The position numbers were made by a program, and so were the translations under genes. From assembly GCF_014203425.1 (NCBI RefSeq), contig NZ_JACHJC010000001.1, positions 3,374,001 to 3,438,000 of the forward strand: 64,000 nt of DNA. The letters are read 5' to 3'. Shown in pieces: positions 39,910 to 49,876 of the stretch. The notes under the pieces were generated by a model that was not told where the DNA came from, searched no databases, and saw only the letters and a program-made list of their open reading frames with translations. Each line of letters begins with the position of its first letter. The first letter of the stretch is position 1. Source of the stretch: Micromonospora echinospora (GTDB lineage Bacteria; Actinomycetota; Actinomycetes; Mycobacteriales; Micromonosporaceae).

Positions 39910-40873
39910 CGACGCCAGCTTGCCGACTCGACGGTGTAGCCGAGCGCCCGGCGTTGAGGTCGTGTGCCGCGACGGCTCGGCCACCTACGCCGAGGCCATC
40001 CGCCGCGCCCTGCCCGCCGCGGTGCAGGTCGTGGACCGGTGGCACCTGTGGCACAACCTGTGCGAAGCCGCCCTGAGCGAGGTGAAGGCGCACAGCACCT
40101 GCTGGGCCCCCGTCCTGGACGCACCCAACTACGACGGCCCCCGCGCGCAGACAACCCAGCAACGCTGGCACCAGGTCCATGACCTGCTCGACCAGGGCGT
40201 GGGCCTGCTGGAGTGCGCCCGCCGTCTGCAGTTGGCTCTGAACACCGTCAAGCGCTACGCGCGAGCCGACCGGCCCGAGCGGATGCTCCCCGTCCCCAAA
40301 TACCGTGCCAGCCTCGTCGACCCCTACCGCGAACACCTGCGCAAACGTCGAGCCGAGGACCTCGGCGTCGGCGTCAAGCACCTCTTCGACGAGATCAAGA
40401 CCCTCGGCTTCACCGGCTGCCTCAACCTCCTGCACAAGTACATCAACCAAGGCCGCGCGGACGCCGACCGCAGCCACATCTCCCCACGCCGCCTCGCCCG
40501 GATGATCCTCACCAGGCCCGACAACCTCAAACCCGAGCACCAAGGTCTACTGGCACGGCTCACCGCAGCCTGCCCCGAGATGACCCACCTCGCCGCCGCT
40601 GTCGGACACTTCGCCGAGCTCCTGACGCCTCAGCCCGGGAACACCGACCGGCTCTCGCACTGGATCCTGCAGGTCCGCGCGGTCGATCTACCTCACCTGC
40701 ACGCCTTCACCAGAGGCCTGGAACGCGACCGCGACGCCGTGAACGCCGCGCTCACGCTCCCCTACAGCAACGGCCCCACCGAAGGCGTCAACACCAAGAC
40801 CAAACGAATCGCACGTCAAATGCACGGACGAGCCGGCTTCACCCTGCTCCGCCACCGCATCCTCCTCGGATAG
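39910..40873 (+). pseudogene. ISL3-family transposase, N-terminus missing
   Basis: An open frame of about 317 codons begins within the family at GVEVVCRDGSATYAEAIRRALP (first catalytic Asp) and includes DRWHLWHNL, CARRLQLALNTVKRYARAD and the C-terminal NGPTEGVNTKTKRI with the last catalytic Glu. The N-terminal zinc-binding and helix-turn-helix part is absent and the ATG at 39920 is not a genuine start. The frame is otherwise clean. Confidence 0.85.
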
Positions 40874-40910
40874 CAGCACCCTGCGTCACCACCGAATGTG
40901 AGACAGAGCC
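39910..40910 (+). mobile_element. ISL3-family insertion sequence, 5'-truncated
   Basis: The right end is recognisable: read inward from 40910 it is GGCTCTGTCTCACATTCGG, a typical ISL3 terminus. The matching left end and the N-terminal third of the transposase are missing; the IS630 element directly adjoins the truncated side. Confidence 0.75.
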
Positions 40911-41618
40911 TTTAGATCCACAGACCCGCACCCGGCCGGCGAGCCCGCCGACCCGGCCAAGAGCACGGCGGACCCGCTGATGGTCGGTCCGGGAACCGCC
41001 ACCTCGATCAGCAACGCCGGTGGGTACCGGCTGCGGGCCGGCTCGCCGGCCCTGGCCAGCGGCCAGGTCATGACGAACCCGGGCAGCCGGGACTTCTTCG
41101 GCGGAGCGGTCACCGCGGGATGCCGTCCCGACCGGGGGGCGCACCAGTTGACCACCACCTGCGCGCCCGGTGGCGGCGTCGTCCCGCGCACCGGCTGGTC
41201 GGTGCGGTACGTCGACAGCCAGGAGACGGCGGCCGGGAACGGGGCGGCGACCAACGCGTTCGACGGCAACCTCAGCACGATCTGGCACACGAAGTACACC
41301 GGCGGCAGTGACCCGGCGCCGCACGAGATCCAGATCAACATGGGCGCGAGCTACTCCGTTTCGGGCCTGCGTTACCTGCCCCGGCAGGATGGCGGCTCCG
41401 GCGTGGCCAACGGACGCATCGGCCAGCACGAGGTGTACGTCAGCACCGACGGCACCAACTGGGGAACGGCCGTGGCCACTGGCGCGTTCGCCAACGACGC
41501 GAGCCAGAAGGACGTCCGGTTCACCGCGAAGACCGGGCAGTACTTGCGACTGCGTGCCGTGAGTGAGGTCGCCGGCAACCCGTGGACGTCGGCCGCGGAG
41601 ATCTACGCCCTCAACTGA
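40911..41618 (+). pseudogene. right-handed beta-helix/discoidin-domain secreted protein, C-terminal part
   Basis: The frame is open from the ISL3 end: PAGEPADPAKSTADPLMVGPG and GGYRLRAGSPALASGQVM belong to the end of a parallel beta-helix domain, GCRPDRGAHQ closes it, and residues from GWSVRYVDSQETAAGNGAATNAFDG to AAEIYALN form an F5/8 type C (discoidin, CBM32-like) domain. Such proteins are secreted glycan-active enzymes. The signal peptide and catalytic part are gone, replaced by the IS nest. Confidence 0.75.
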
Positions 41619-41914
41619 GGCTCGTCCGTGCGTTCCTGGGGGAGTGACCGCACGGGACGGTAAGGCATGGGGTGGCCGCCACGGAGCGGGCACCCCTTGC
41701 CGTTATAAGCCGGCTGCGCCCCGGTGCCAGACGAAAGACGCATACGAACACCAAGTATCGGTCCGCTGAACAGGGATGACATGGTGCACTCCCGAAGAGT
41801 CGACGACTTCCGGAGTCAGTCTTCACCGAGCGGCGGCATAGGTCGGATCCTTGATCTGGCAGGGATCGGGTTCACGACTGCCTCGGGTGACCGAGGGCTC
41901 CTACGCTGAAATTT

Positions 41915-43108
41915 GTGGAAGATGTCGATGACGCCCGCGAGCTCGTTGAGCAGCGGATGCGCGTTACGGGGTTCGAGGAGGACATCCTCGACAAGGTCTT
42001 GGATCTGCTGGAACGCTTCGACACCGATCGGGAGAAGCTGTTCGAGGAGATGCTCTCCAAGCTGGAGCAACCGGGCTATGACGGCCTGACCGACCGGTGG
42101 GAGACCAACTGCGAGCAGGCCGAGGCGCTGATGGAGCGCCTCGAATCGGACATCCGGTCGGTGCTGGAGGACAGCCAGGCCAACGCGATGTCCGTCGACG
42201 AACGGTGGACCGCGGTCGGCCCGCGTGACTTCCTCGCCGGGGAGCGCAAGATCTGGGCGCAGGTCGCCCGGCTCGACGTCCCCGAGGTCGCCACGCTGAT
42301 GAGCAAGGTCCTGGAGGCCGACCTCGCGCTCATCAAGAAGTGCGAGGAGGACCTCAAGAACGCGCGCAGCAACGACGCGATCGTCGAGCAGCTGCTCCTC
42401 AAGAACTTCGGCTCCATCCAGGACACGGTCAAGAGCCTGCTCGTCAAATACCTCCCGACCTCGGGCGCCCGCCTGGTCGTCCTCTTCATGAAGGACCCGT
42501 CGTCCAAGGAAGCCGCCAACGAGGCGATCAAGAACTTCGAGAAGCTCACCGCGGAGAACCTCATGGCGGCCAAGCAGAAGCGTGCCGCGAAGCAGACGGT
42601 GGTCGACAACATCAAGCTGCTGACCGCGGCCCGCGAACAGCTCGACGAGGACTGGATCGACAAGCTCTTCGCCCGCGGCGCCGAGGCGGCGGGGAACTGG
42701 CGCGGCATCGGCGCGTCCGGCGACTACCGGGCCACCGACTGGGACTGGATGAAGGAGAACGTCCTCGACCGAGGGCTCGACACGCGGGCCGAGGCGGCCA
42801 AGGAGCAGTCCAGCAAGCTCTACGACGAGCTCTTCCCCACGCTCGTGGAGGAGAGCACCAACGCCTTCGCCCAGCTGACCGATGATCCGGGCACGCTGGC
42901 GAAGTTCAACGAGGAGCTGGAGAATGCCTCGGAATCCCTGGAGTCGCTGCTGGCGACCGAGGAGGAATACGTCAAGGACCTGGCCGAGGGACCCTACAAA
43001 CAGACGGGCCTCGCCGCGTTCGCGCAGGTCAGAGACGCGGTCAAGGTGGGCTTCAAGCTGCTCGCGGACAAGACGGAGGAAGCCGACGACGAGGTGAAGA
43101 AGTCATGA
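41915..43108 (+). CDS. helical, coiled-coil-rich protein of unknown function
   Basis: A 397-aa, highly charged and almost wholly helical protein (EEDILDKVLDLLERFDTDRE, ENLMAAKQKRAAKQTVVDNI, NASESLESLLATEEEYV), with few aromatic residues except a GNWRGIGASGDYRATDWDW segment near 260-280. There is no signal peptide or clear membrane helix, although LLVKYLPTSGARLVVLFM near 180 is moderately hydrophobic. GTG 41915 is the first start in frame; ATG-like alternatives lie deeper. The stop overlaps the next gene (ATGA), so the two proteins are made together. I do not recognise the family. Confidence 0.75.
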   Translation: MEDVDDARELVEQRMRVTGFEEDILDKVLDLLERFDTDREKLFEEMLSKLEQPGYDGLTDRWETNCEQAEALMERLESDIRSVLEDSQANAMSVDERWTAVGPRDFLAGERKIWAQVARLDVPEVATLMSKVLEADLALIKKCEEDLKNARSNDAIVEQLLLKNFGSIQDTVKSLLVKYLPTSGARLVVLFMKDPSSKEAANEAIKNFEKLTAENLMAAKQKRAAKQTVVDNIKLLTAAREQLDEDWIDKLFARGAEAAGNWRGIGASGDYRATDWDWMKENVLDRGLDTRAEAAKEQSSKLYDELFPTLVEESTNAFAQLTDDPGTLAKFNEELENASESLESLLATEEEYVKDLAEGPYKQTGLAAFAQVRDAVKVGFKLLADKTEEADDEVKKS

Positions 43109-45936
43109 CCGACCTCTTCGTCGCGGCGGGCGGCCCGGTCGGCGACGGCACCCGGGCCCGGCCGTTCCACGACCCGTGGCTCGCGCTGCGGCAGGCTGCG
43201 CCCGGCGACCGCATCCACATCGCGGCGGGCACCTATACCGGGCGTGGCGAGCGCTCCTCGTGGGTCGTCGACACCCCCGAGCTGACCCTGCTCGGCGGAT
43301 ACAGCCCCGACTTCGCCCGCCGTACCCCCTGGCAGACACCGACGGTCTTCGCGGCAAAGACCGGCCTGCGCGTCCCGAACGAGCCGAACATGCTCCAGGG
43401 CATCGGCGGCCACGACGGCCTCGTCCTGGACGGGCTGTTCTTCGACGGGGCCGGGCGCGACGACTACGACGAGCAGGGCGGCCTGAAGCGCGCCTCCTAC
43501 GGGGACGGCCCGCTGGTGAGCCTGCGCGGCGAGCGCATCACCGTCCGCGACTGCTGCTTCGCCAACGGCAGTTCCGGCGCCGTCGAGCTCGGCGGCGACT
43601 CCGTGGTCTTCGAGAACAACATCGTCGTCAACTGCGTCGGCCTCAGCCTGCTCACCGTCCGCGACGGCGCCCCCGAGACCCCGGCCGCGGTCAGCCGCAA
43701 CACCTTCGCCTTCGCCCACGACGACTCCGACCCGCCGCGCGGCTCCGGCGCCGACCGGGCCGTCGGCGTACGGGTCAACGGCGCTGCCGCGATCGCCGAC
43801 AACGTGTTCGTCGGCTGCGGCAACGCGGCCGTCGCCTGCCTGCGCGACGTCGGGCAGATCGCCATCGACCGCAACCTGTTCTTCGCCACACCGCGCGACA
43901 TCGTGCGCAGCCGGGTGTCGGGCGCGGAGGCCGAGCTCACCGAGGAGTACGCCGCGGAGCTCGAAGACGTCGGCCTGCGCTCGGCGGCCGGCAACACCGT
44001 CGGCGACCCACAGCTGACCGGGCTCCCGGCGGCGTGGCTCGACACGTACACGGTGGACGTCGCCGTCACGTACGAGCGCCCGCCGATCGTCGCCCTCAAC
44101 GCGCTGCGGAAATCGGCCGGCCTCGGCGAGCTGTCGTCCACATCAGACCGTGATGTTCAGCGGCCCGTCATGCGCCGGCTCGCCCCGGCCGAGGTGCTCG
44201 CCCTCGCGGTCGGCGCGGCGTCGGGCGCGCACCCCGCCGACCTGGCGGCGCCGGAGCCGTTCACCGAGCTCCCGGCCGGTCCGGCGTACCAGGCCGTCGA
44301 CTGGGCGCGGCTCTACGAGGCCGACCCGGCGCTCGCCGGAGCCCCGGTGCAGGTGCGGGCCGGGGTCGGCTTCGACCAGAACACGCAGATCCTCCCCGAG
44401 CTCGCGGAGACGCACATCGGCGTCGCCGTCTACGAGCCCGGCACCGACAACAGCCCGTGGTGGGCGCTCGCCCCGCGCTACGGCCTCGTCCATCACCAGA
44501 CTGAGGAGGCCGTACGGTATTCGCGCGGCCTCGACGTCGAGTCCACGTACCTGCTCCGCGGCACGTATCGCCTCACGCCGCCCGGCGGGCGTCAGAGCGC
44601 CACCATCGTCCTCGACTCCCTCGCGCCCGTGCTCGACGTCACGGCCCCCGAACCGCCCCGGCCGGCCGGCCGCGACTGGTTCGTGCGGGCCGGATCCTCC
44701 GGCGGGGACGGCAGCCGCGAGGCGCCGTTCCGCGACCCGTTCCAGGCCCTCGAAAAGGCCGCCGAGGGCGACCGCGTCCTCGTCGCCGCAGGTGAGTACA
44801 CGGGCCGCCTGCGGTCGGGCACGTGGCGCATCCCCGTACGCAACCTGACGCTGCTGGGCGGGTGGGACGCCGAGTTCGCCGCGCGCGACCCCTGGCGACA
44901 CCCCGTGCGCTTCGTGCTCACTCCGGAGACCAAGGCGAAGGGCATCTTCGGCGATCCGGTGCTCACCGGCGAGGACTCGGGGGAGGGCCTCATCCTTGAC
45001 GGGTTCATGTTCGACGGGGCGACCTACAACGCGTACGCCGACAGCGGCGCCCTCGACGCGGGCCATTCCCAGTCGGCGGCGCTGCTCGACCTGCGCGGCG
45101 GCAGCGGCGGCATCACCGTGCGCAACTGCGTTTTCGCCAACGCGGCGTACTGCGCCGTGCAGCTCAGTGCGGCGTACGGGACGTTCGAGAACAACGTGGT
45201 CGTCAACACGAGCGGCACCGCCGTCCGTATCCAGGCACCCGGCGCGGGCCCCTGGACCATCCGCGGCAACACGGTCCTGTTCGCCGCCGACCCCACCGGC
45301 CGGGCCTCGACCGGGCAGTCCACGACCGGCTGCCTGCTGGACATCTCCGGCCGGGGTGTCATGCGGGTCGCGGCCAACGTGCTCGCCTTCGCCGACAGCA
45401 TCGCCGTCCGCGCGACCGTGCCCGACCAGAACCTGCTGCTCGACGGGAACGTGCTCGCCGCCAACCTGTACGCCGACCTCCACGACGGCCGCCACGTGCT
45501 CGTCGACGCCGAGAACCGCGACCGGGTGTTCCGCGACGCCCCGTTCGGCGCTCAGACCGGAACCCGGTTCGAGCTGCCGGCGGTGCCGGTCGACGCCGCG
45601 TACGCCGACCAGGCCGTCGGCCGCCTCTCGGCGCTGGCCGCCGCGATGCCGAAGGACGGGCTCAACGCCGCCGCGGCGGCGCTCGGCGTCTCGATCACGG
45701 CGCCGAAGACGGAGGCACCCGTCGAGGCGGCGCCCCCGGAGCCGAAGAAGGAACCGTCAGTGGCCGACCTGCTCGCGGACCTCGGCCGGGCCCGCAAGGC
45801 GTTCGAGGCGAAGGACGCGGCCCCGCCGGCCACAGACACTCCGCTGTACTGCCCGGTCTATCCGGTCGAGGCGGCGCTGAGGCTGGCCCTCGACGCCCCG
45901 CCAGGCGAGCCCGGCGCCCACGCCCCGCCTTCATGA
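43105..45936 (+). CDS. 943-aa protein with two tandem parallel beta-helix units
   Basis: Residues 1-320 and about 523-800 are repeats of one unit: DLFVAAGG/DWFVRAGSS, GDG(T/S)R, AAGTYTG/AAGEYTG, LTLLGGY/LTLLGGW, LVLDGLFFDG/LILDGFMFDG, ITVRDCCFAN/ITVRNCVFAN and FENNIVVN/FENNVVVN, typical DUF1565/pectate-lyase-like right-handed beta-helix. Between them is a ~200-residue domain (YQAVDWARLYEADPALAG, LLRGTYRLTPPGG). The last ~100 residues are charged (EPKKEPSVADLLADLGRARKAF). No signal peptide or membrane helix is present, unusual for a beta-helix protein, and no catalytic motif is obvious. It is coupled to the helical gene. Confidence 0.8.
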   Translation: MTDLFVAAGGPVGDGTRARPFHDPWLALRQAAPGDRIHIAAGTYTGRGERSSWVVDTPELTLLGGYSPDFARRTPWQTPTVFAAKTGLRVPNEPNMLQGIGGHDGLVLDGLFFDGAGRDDYDEQGGLKRASYGDGPLVSLRGERITVRDCCFANGSSGAVELGGDSVVFENNIVVNCVGLSLLTVRDGAPETPAAVSRNTFAFAHDDSDPPRGSGADRAVGVRVNGAAAIADNVFVGCGNAAVACLRDVGQIAIDRNLFFATPRDIVRSRVSGAEAELTEEYAAELEDVGLRSAAGNTVGDPQLTGLPAAWLDTYTVDVAVTYERPPIVALNALRKSAGLGELSSTSDRDVQRPVMRRLAPAEVLALAVGAASGAHPADLAAPEPFTELPAGPAYQAVDWARLYEADPALAGAPVQVRAGVGFDQNTQILPELAETHIGVAVYEPGTDNSPWWALAPRYGLVHHQTEEAVRYSRGLDVESTYLLRGTYRLTPPGGRQSATIVLDSLAPVLDVTAPEPPRPAGRDWFVRAGSSGGDGSREAPFRDPFQALEKAAEGDRVLVAAGEYTGRLRSGTWRIPVRNLTLLGGWDAEFAARDPWRHPVRFVLTPETKAKGIFGDPVLTGEDSGEGLILDGFMFDGATYNAYADSGALDAGHSQSAALLDLRGGSGGITVRNCVFANAAYCAVQLSAAYGTFENNVVVNTSGTAVRIQAPGAGPWTIRGNTVLFAADPTGRASTGQSTTGCLLDISGRGVMRVAANVLAFADSIAVRATVPDQNLLLDGNVLAANLYADLHDGRHVLVDAENRDRVFRDAPFGAQTGTRFELPAVPVDAAYADQAVGRLSALAAAMPKDGLNAAAAALGVSITAPKTEAPVEAAPPEPKKEPSVADLLADLGRARKAFEAKDAAPPATDTPLYCPVYPVEAALRLALDAPPGEPGAHAPPS

Positions 45937-45968
45937 TCGAAGAGCTTGTTACATCCTGATTCCGCAGC

Positions 45969-46564
45969 TCATCTGGCTTGCTCCACCCACTCGCTCGAAT
46001 CCGCGAGTAAGACGCGACGCACGTGGACCGGCAGGTTCGGGTGGCCGGCGACCGCGTGGCGAGCAGTCCCGCCACGAGGTCGGGCGGCGGTACCGGATGC
46101 GGTAGCCGGGCGTAGTAGGTCGAGCAGGCAGCCGCACGAACCTCGTCGACGGAGTCGGTGAGCAGGAGTCGCCGGTCCGGTCCGGGGGCCTGCGTCCACC
46201 ACCGTGCGAGGGTGGCCCGGACCGGCGGGTCAGGGTCCGTGGCGAGCCGGGCGAGCAAATCGGCCGGTACGTCGTCGCGTTCGGCGAGGTGTCCCCGTAC
46301 CAGCCTGTCCGGATCGTCGATGAGTCGCTCGTACAACTCGCGGGGCGCGCCACGGGCGCCGACAACCAGGGCAGCCCGGACGGCGGGATCGGCGTGGGCA
46401 GCCAGCCGCATCCGGACGGCGTTCGGCAACTGGCGGTTGAGCGCCTGACGAGTCAACCAAACCGACTCCACCGAAACCGGGGCGGTTCGTTGCCGGGTGA
46501 CCGCGCATACCGTTGCCGCCACGAGCCGCGGGCGGCGCTTCAGGTGGAGGTGCGTTCCCGCCAC
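45969..46564 (-). pseudogene. leucine-rich-variant/HEAT-like repeat protein, frameshifted fragment
   Basis: The minus strand encodes short helical repeats: LAAHADPAVRAALV, LIDDPDRLVRGHLAER, DVPADLLARLATDPDPPVRATLARW, then, after a shift near 46075, HPNLPVHVRRVLLADSSEWV before a stop at 45969. These repeats are of the LRV/HEAT type. The start is unclear and the 5' end overlaps the glucosidase gene end, so the upstream boundary is approximate. Confidence 0.55.
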
Positions 46565-47973
46565 GCCCGCAAGCGGTCACGCAGCCAGTGGTAGCTGGCC
46601 TTGGGCGTACGGGATCCGGTGCCGTAGTCGACGTGGGCCAGACCGAAGCGGGGCCCGTACCCGCGGGCCCACTCGAAGTTGTCGATGAGCGACCAGTAGA
46701 AGTACCCCCGCAGATCGAGCCGGTCGTCGACGGCGGCCGCACGGGCCGCCGCCGCCAGGTGCCCGGCCACGAACGAGATCCGTTCCGGGTCCGGCTCGGG
46801 TCCGTCCCGCAGGTCGGCGCAGCCGTTCTCCGTCACGTACACGGCAGGCAGGCCCGGGTAACGGTCCGCGAGCCCGGTCAGGGTGTCGAACAGCCCTTGC
46901 GGCTCCACCGGCCAGCCCAGGTCGGTGGTGGGCAACCCGTCCGGCCGTAGCTGCCGGACCCCGATGTCGAACGCGCTGCGCAGCGCCGGGTCGGGCTGCT
47001 CGTACGGGGCGTCGGCGACGTGCACCCGGTAGTAGTAGTTGACACCGAGGAAGTCCAGCGGCGTGGAGATCACCGCCAGGTCACCGTCCCGGCGGAACGA
47101 CAGATCGCTCACCCCGGCGTAGAGCCGCTCGAACCCGGGCGGGTACGCGCCGCCCAGCACCGGATCCGTGAACTGCCGGTTGAGCATGAGGTCCTGCCGA
47201 TCTGCCGCCGCCCGGTCGGCCTCGGTATCGCTGGCCGGCACGGCGGGGGAGAGGTTGAGCGTGATGCCGACGCGCGACCGCGGGCCGGCGGCGGACCGGA
47301 CTGCGGCGACCGCCCTGCCGTGCCCGAGCAGCAGGTGGTGGGCGGCGGCCAGGGCACCATGTCCTTCGGCGGTGCCGGGAGCGTGCCGGCCCTCCGCGTA
47401 GCCGACCATCGACGAGCAGTACGGCTCGTTCAGCGTGATCCAGTCCTGGACCCGGTCGCCGAGGACGCCCGCCACCGCGGCGGCGTACTCGGCGAACCAC
47501 TCGGCGGTGTCCCGTACCCGCCAGCCACCCTCGTCCTCGAGCGCCTGGGGCAGATCCCAGTGGTACAGCGTGACGAACGGCCGGATGCCGTGCCCGCACA
47601 GGGCGTCGACGAGCCGGTCGTAGTAGTCGAGGCCTCGCCGGTTCACCGCGCCCCGCCCGGCCGGCATGACCCGTGGCCAGGCGACCGAGAAACGGTAGGC
47701 GTCCACGCCGAGGCCGGCCAGCAGGTCCACGTCCTCCCGCCAGCGGTGGTAGCTGTCACAGGCGACCGAGCCGGAGGTGCCGTCGTCGACGGCACCGGGG
47801 CGGCGGCAGAAGGTGTCCCAGATCGACGGCCCGCGGCCGTCCTCGTCGACCGCCCCCTCGATCTGGTACGCCGCGGTGGCGGCGCCCCAGCTGAAGCCGG
47901 CCGGCAGGTCCGGCAGCTCGGGCAGGTCCGGCCGGGTTGCGGCCGCGGCGGCGCCTTCGGATGTGGTGGTCAT
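46540..47973 (-). CDS. bglC: GH1 family beta-glucosidase
   Basis: A 477-aa glycoside hydrolase family 1 enzyme of normal length. The acid/base Glu is in TLNEPY near 175, the nucleophile Glu in VYVTENGC near 375, and the N-terminal GAATAAYQIEGA and YRFSVAWPR blocks are intact. No signal peptide, so it acts on imported disaccharides in the cytoplasm. ATG 47973 overlaps the stop of the permease gene; the upstream extension of the frame is antisense-like. It is the last gene of the four-gene import operon. The name follows the ceb/bgl arrangement of actinomycetes; specificity is inferred. Confidence 0.92.
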   Translation of the reverse strand: MTTTSEGAAAAATRPDLPELPDLPAGFSWGAATAAYQIEGAVDEDGRGPSIWDTFCRRPGAVDDGTSGSVACDSYHRWREDVDLLAGLGVDAYRFSVAWPRVMPAGRGAVNRRGLDYYDRLVDALCGHGIRPFVTLYHWDLPQALEDEGGWRVRDTAEWFAEYAAAVAGVLGDRVQDWITLNEPYCSSMVGYAEGRHAPGTAEGHGALAAAHHLLLGHGRAVAAVRSAAGPRSRVGITLNLSPAVPASDTEADRAAADRQDLMLNRQFTDPVLGGAYPPGFERLYAGVSDLSFRRDGDLAVISTPLDFLGVNYYYRVHVADAPYEQPDPALRSAFDIGVRQLRPDGLPTTDLGWPVEPQGLFDTLTGLADRYPGLPAVYVTENGCADLRDGPEPDPERISFVAGHLAAAARAAAVDDRLDLRGYFYWSLIDNFEWARGYGPRFGLAHVDYGTGSRTPKASYHWLRDRLRAWRERTST

Positions 47974-48869
47974 CCCTTCACCGCCCCCTGCATGATGCCG
48001 TCGACGAGATGCCGGCCGAGGAGCATGAAGACGACGAGGATCGGCAGCGTGGCGAGCAACGTGCCGGTCAGCGTCAGGGTGTAGTCGGTGGTGTAGCCGC
48101 TGGCCAGTGCGGAGAGCGCCACCTGCACGGTCGCGTTGTTCTGCAGCACGACCAGCGGCCAGAAGAAGTCGTTCCACGCCTGCATGAAGGTGAACAGCCC
48201 GAGCACCGCCGCGGCGGGGCGGGCCGCCGGCAGGACGATGTGCCAGTACAGGCCGAACGTGCTGGACCCGTCGACGCGGCCGGCCTCCAGCAGTTCGTCG
48301 GGTACGGCGCGGCCGAGGTACTGGGTCATGAAGAAGACGCCGAACGCGGTTACCAGCCCGGGCACGATCACGGCGGTGAGGCGCCCGGTCCAGCCGAGGT
48401 CGGCCATCAGGATGTACAGCGGGATGATGCCGAGCTGGTGCGGCACCATCGAGGTCGCGATGGCCACGACGAGAAGCGCCTTTCGGCCTCGGAACCGCAG
48501 TTTGGCGAAGGCGAACCCGGCCAGGGTCGAGAAGAACACCACGGAGACGGTGATCGAGCCGCTGACGATGAAGGAGTTCACCAGGGCTCGGCCGAAGTCG
48601 GTCGTGTCGAACACGCGCGCGATGTTGTCGAAGAGGTGCCCGCCGGGCACCAGGGCTGGCGGCACCTTCGTGACGGCGTCGCTGGTCTGCGAGGACACGA
48701 CGATGGACCAGTAGAGCGGGAAGACCGACCCGGCCACGACCGCCAGCAGGGCGCCGTAGCTCCAGACCGAGCCCTTGCGTGGGTACCCGAAGCTCCGGCG
48801 CCGGTGGGACCGGCGTGGCGGCGGCGAGGGTGTGGTGCCGGTCTGAATGGGGTCCGCGAGGGTGGTCAC
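47970..48869 (-). CDS. sugar ABC transporter permease, MalG/CebG type
   Basis: A 299-aa membrane protein with six helices and the conserved cytoplasmic EAA loop (LLEAGRVDGSSTFGLYWHIVLP near 195-215) that contacts the ATPase. The N-terminal 35 residues are Pro/Arg-rich and cytoplasmic. It starts 10 bases after the other permease gene stops and overlaps the glucosidase start. No ATPase gene is in the operon; actinomycete CUT1 importers commonly share the MsiK ATPase, encoded elsewhere. Confidence 0.92.
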   Translation of the reverse strand: MTTLADPIQTGTTPSPPPRRSHRRRSFGYPRKGSVWSYGALLAVVAGSVFPLYWSIVVSSQTSDAVTKVPPALVPGGHLFDNIARVFDTTDFGRALVNSFIVSGSITVSVVFFSTLAGFAFAKLRFRGRKALLVVAIATSMVPHQLGIIPLYILMADLGWTGRLTAVIVPGLVTAFGVFFMTQYLGRAVPDELLEAGRVDGSSTFGLYWHIVLPAARPAAAVLGLFTFMQAWNDFFWPLVVLQNNATVQVALSALASGYTTDYTLTLTGTLLATLPILVVFMLLGRHLVDGIMQGAVKG

Positions 48870-48879
48870 GGCGTTCTCC

Positions 48880-49812
48880 TCAGTCCTCGTCCTTGGCGAT
48901 GCGCCGGGTGAGCAGGAAGTTGATGATCGCGAAGATGGCGATGACCAGACAGAGCGTCCAGGCGACCGCCGAGGCGTAGCCGAAGCGGAACTCCCGGAAC
49001 CCCTGCTCGTACATGAACAGGGCGACGGTCTGGAACTGCCGGTCGGAGCCGCCGGTGGGCGTCTGGGAGCTGGCGAACAGCAGGGGTTCGGCCATGATCT
49101 GCAGGCCGCCGATCGTCGAGATCACCGTGGTGAAGATGATCGTCGGCCGCAGCATCGGGACGGTGATCCGCCTGAACTGCTGAGCCTGCGACGCGCCGTC
49201 GAGGTCGGCGGCCTCGTACAGGTGGTGCGGAATCGCCTGCATCGAGGCGAGGTAGATGAGGGCGTTGTAGCCGGTCCACCGCCAGGCGACGATGAACGAG
49301 ATGGCCAGGTGGGAGCTCCAGGTGTTGGCCTGCCAGTCGATCGGGCCGATGCCGACGAGGCCGAGCGCCCAGTTGACCATGCCGAAGTCGCGGCCGAAAA
49401 GCTGGGTGAAGACGATCGTCACCGCCACGATCGAGGTGACGTTGGGCAGCAGCACGCCCATCCGTAGCGTGGTGCGGGCCCGCAGCCGGTGGTTGAGCAG
49501 GTGGGCGATCCAGAGCGCGGCGAGCAGTTGCGGCACGGTGGACAGCACCCAGATGCTGAGTGTGTTGCCCAGGGCGTTCCAGAAGTACGCGTCCTGCAGC
49601 ATCTCGCGGTAGTTCGCGAGGCCGACCCAGCGGTGCGACCCGGAGTCGAGCAGGTCCCAGTCATTGAACGAGACGTACGCCGTGTACAGCAGCGGGAACA
49701 GCCCGAACGCGCCGAACAGCAGGAAGAACGGCAGGATGTAGAGGTAGGGCGAGCCCTTGGTGTCGAGCCGGCTCAGGCCGGCCCGCCGGGCCTGGTGGAG
49801 GTAGGTGGCCAT
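48880..49812 (-). CDS. sugar ABC transporter permease, MalF/CebF type
   Basis: A 310-aa permease with six membrane segments; the first covers about 25-50 (YLYILPFFLLFGAFGLFPLL). The EAA loop is LYEAADLDGASQAQQFRRI near 200-218. It lies between the binding-protein gene (64 bases upstream) and the second permease gene. Together they form the channel of a CUT1 carbohydrate importer. Confidence 0.92.
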   Translation of the reverse strand: MATYLHQARRAGLSRLDTKGSPYLYILPFFLLFGAFGLFPLLYTAYVSFNDWDLLDSGSHRWVGLANYREMLQDAYFWNALGNTLSIWVLSTVPQLLAALWIAHLLNHRLRARTTLRMGVLLPNVTSIVAVTIVFTQLFGRDFGMVNWALGLVGIGPIDWQANTWSSHLAISFIVAWRWTGYNALIYLASMQAIPHHLYEAADLDGASQAQQFRRITVPMLRPTIIFTTVISTIGGLQIMAEPLLFASSQTPTGGSDRQFQTVALFMYEQGFREFRFGYASAVAWTLCLVIAIFAIINFLLTRRIAKDED

Positions 49813-49876
49813 CGTCGATCCTTCGTCGCCGGGCGCCGCCGGCGGTCAGGGGCGACCGCCGGCGGCGCGGGTCGAG

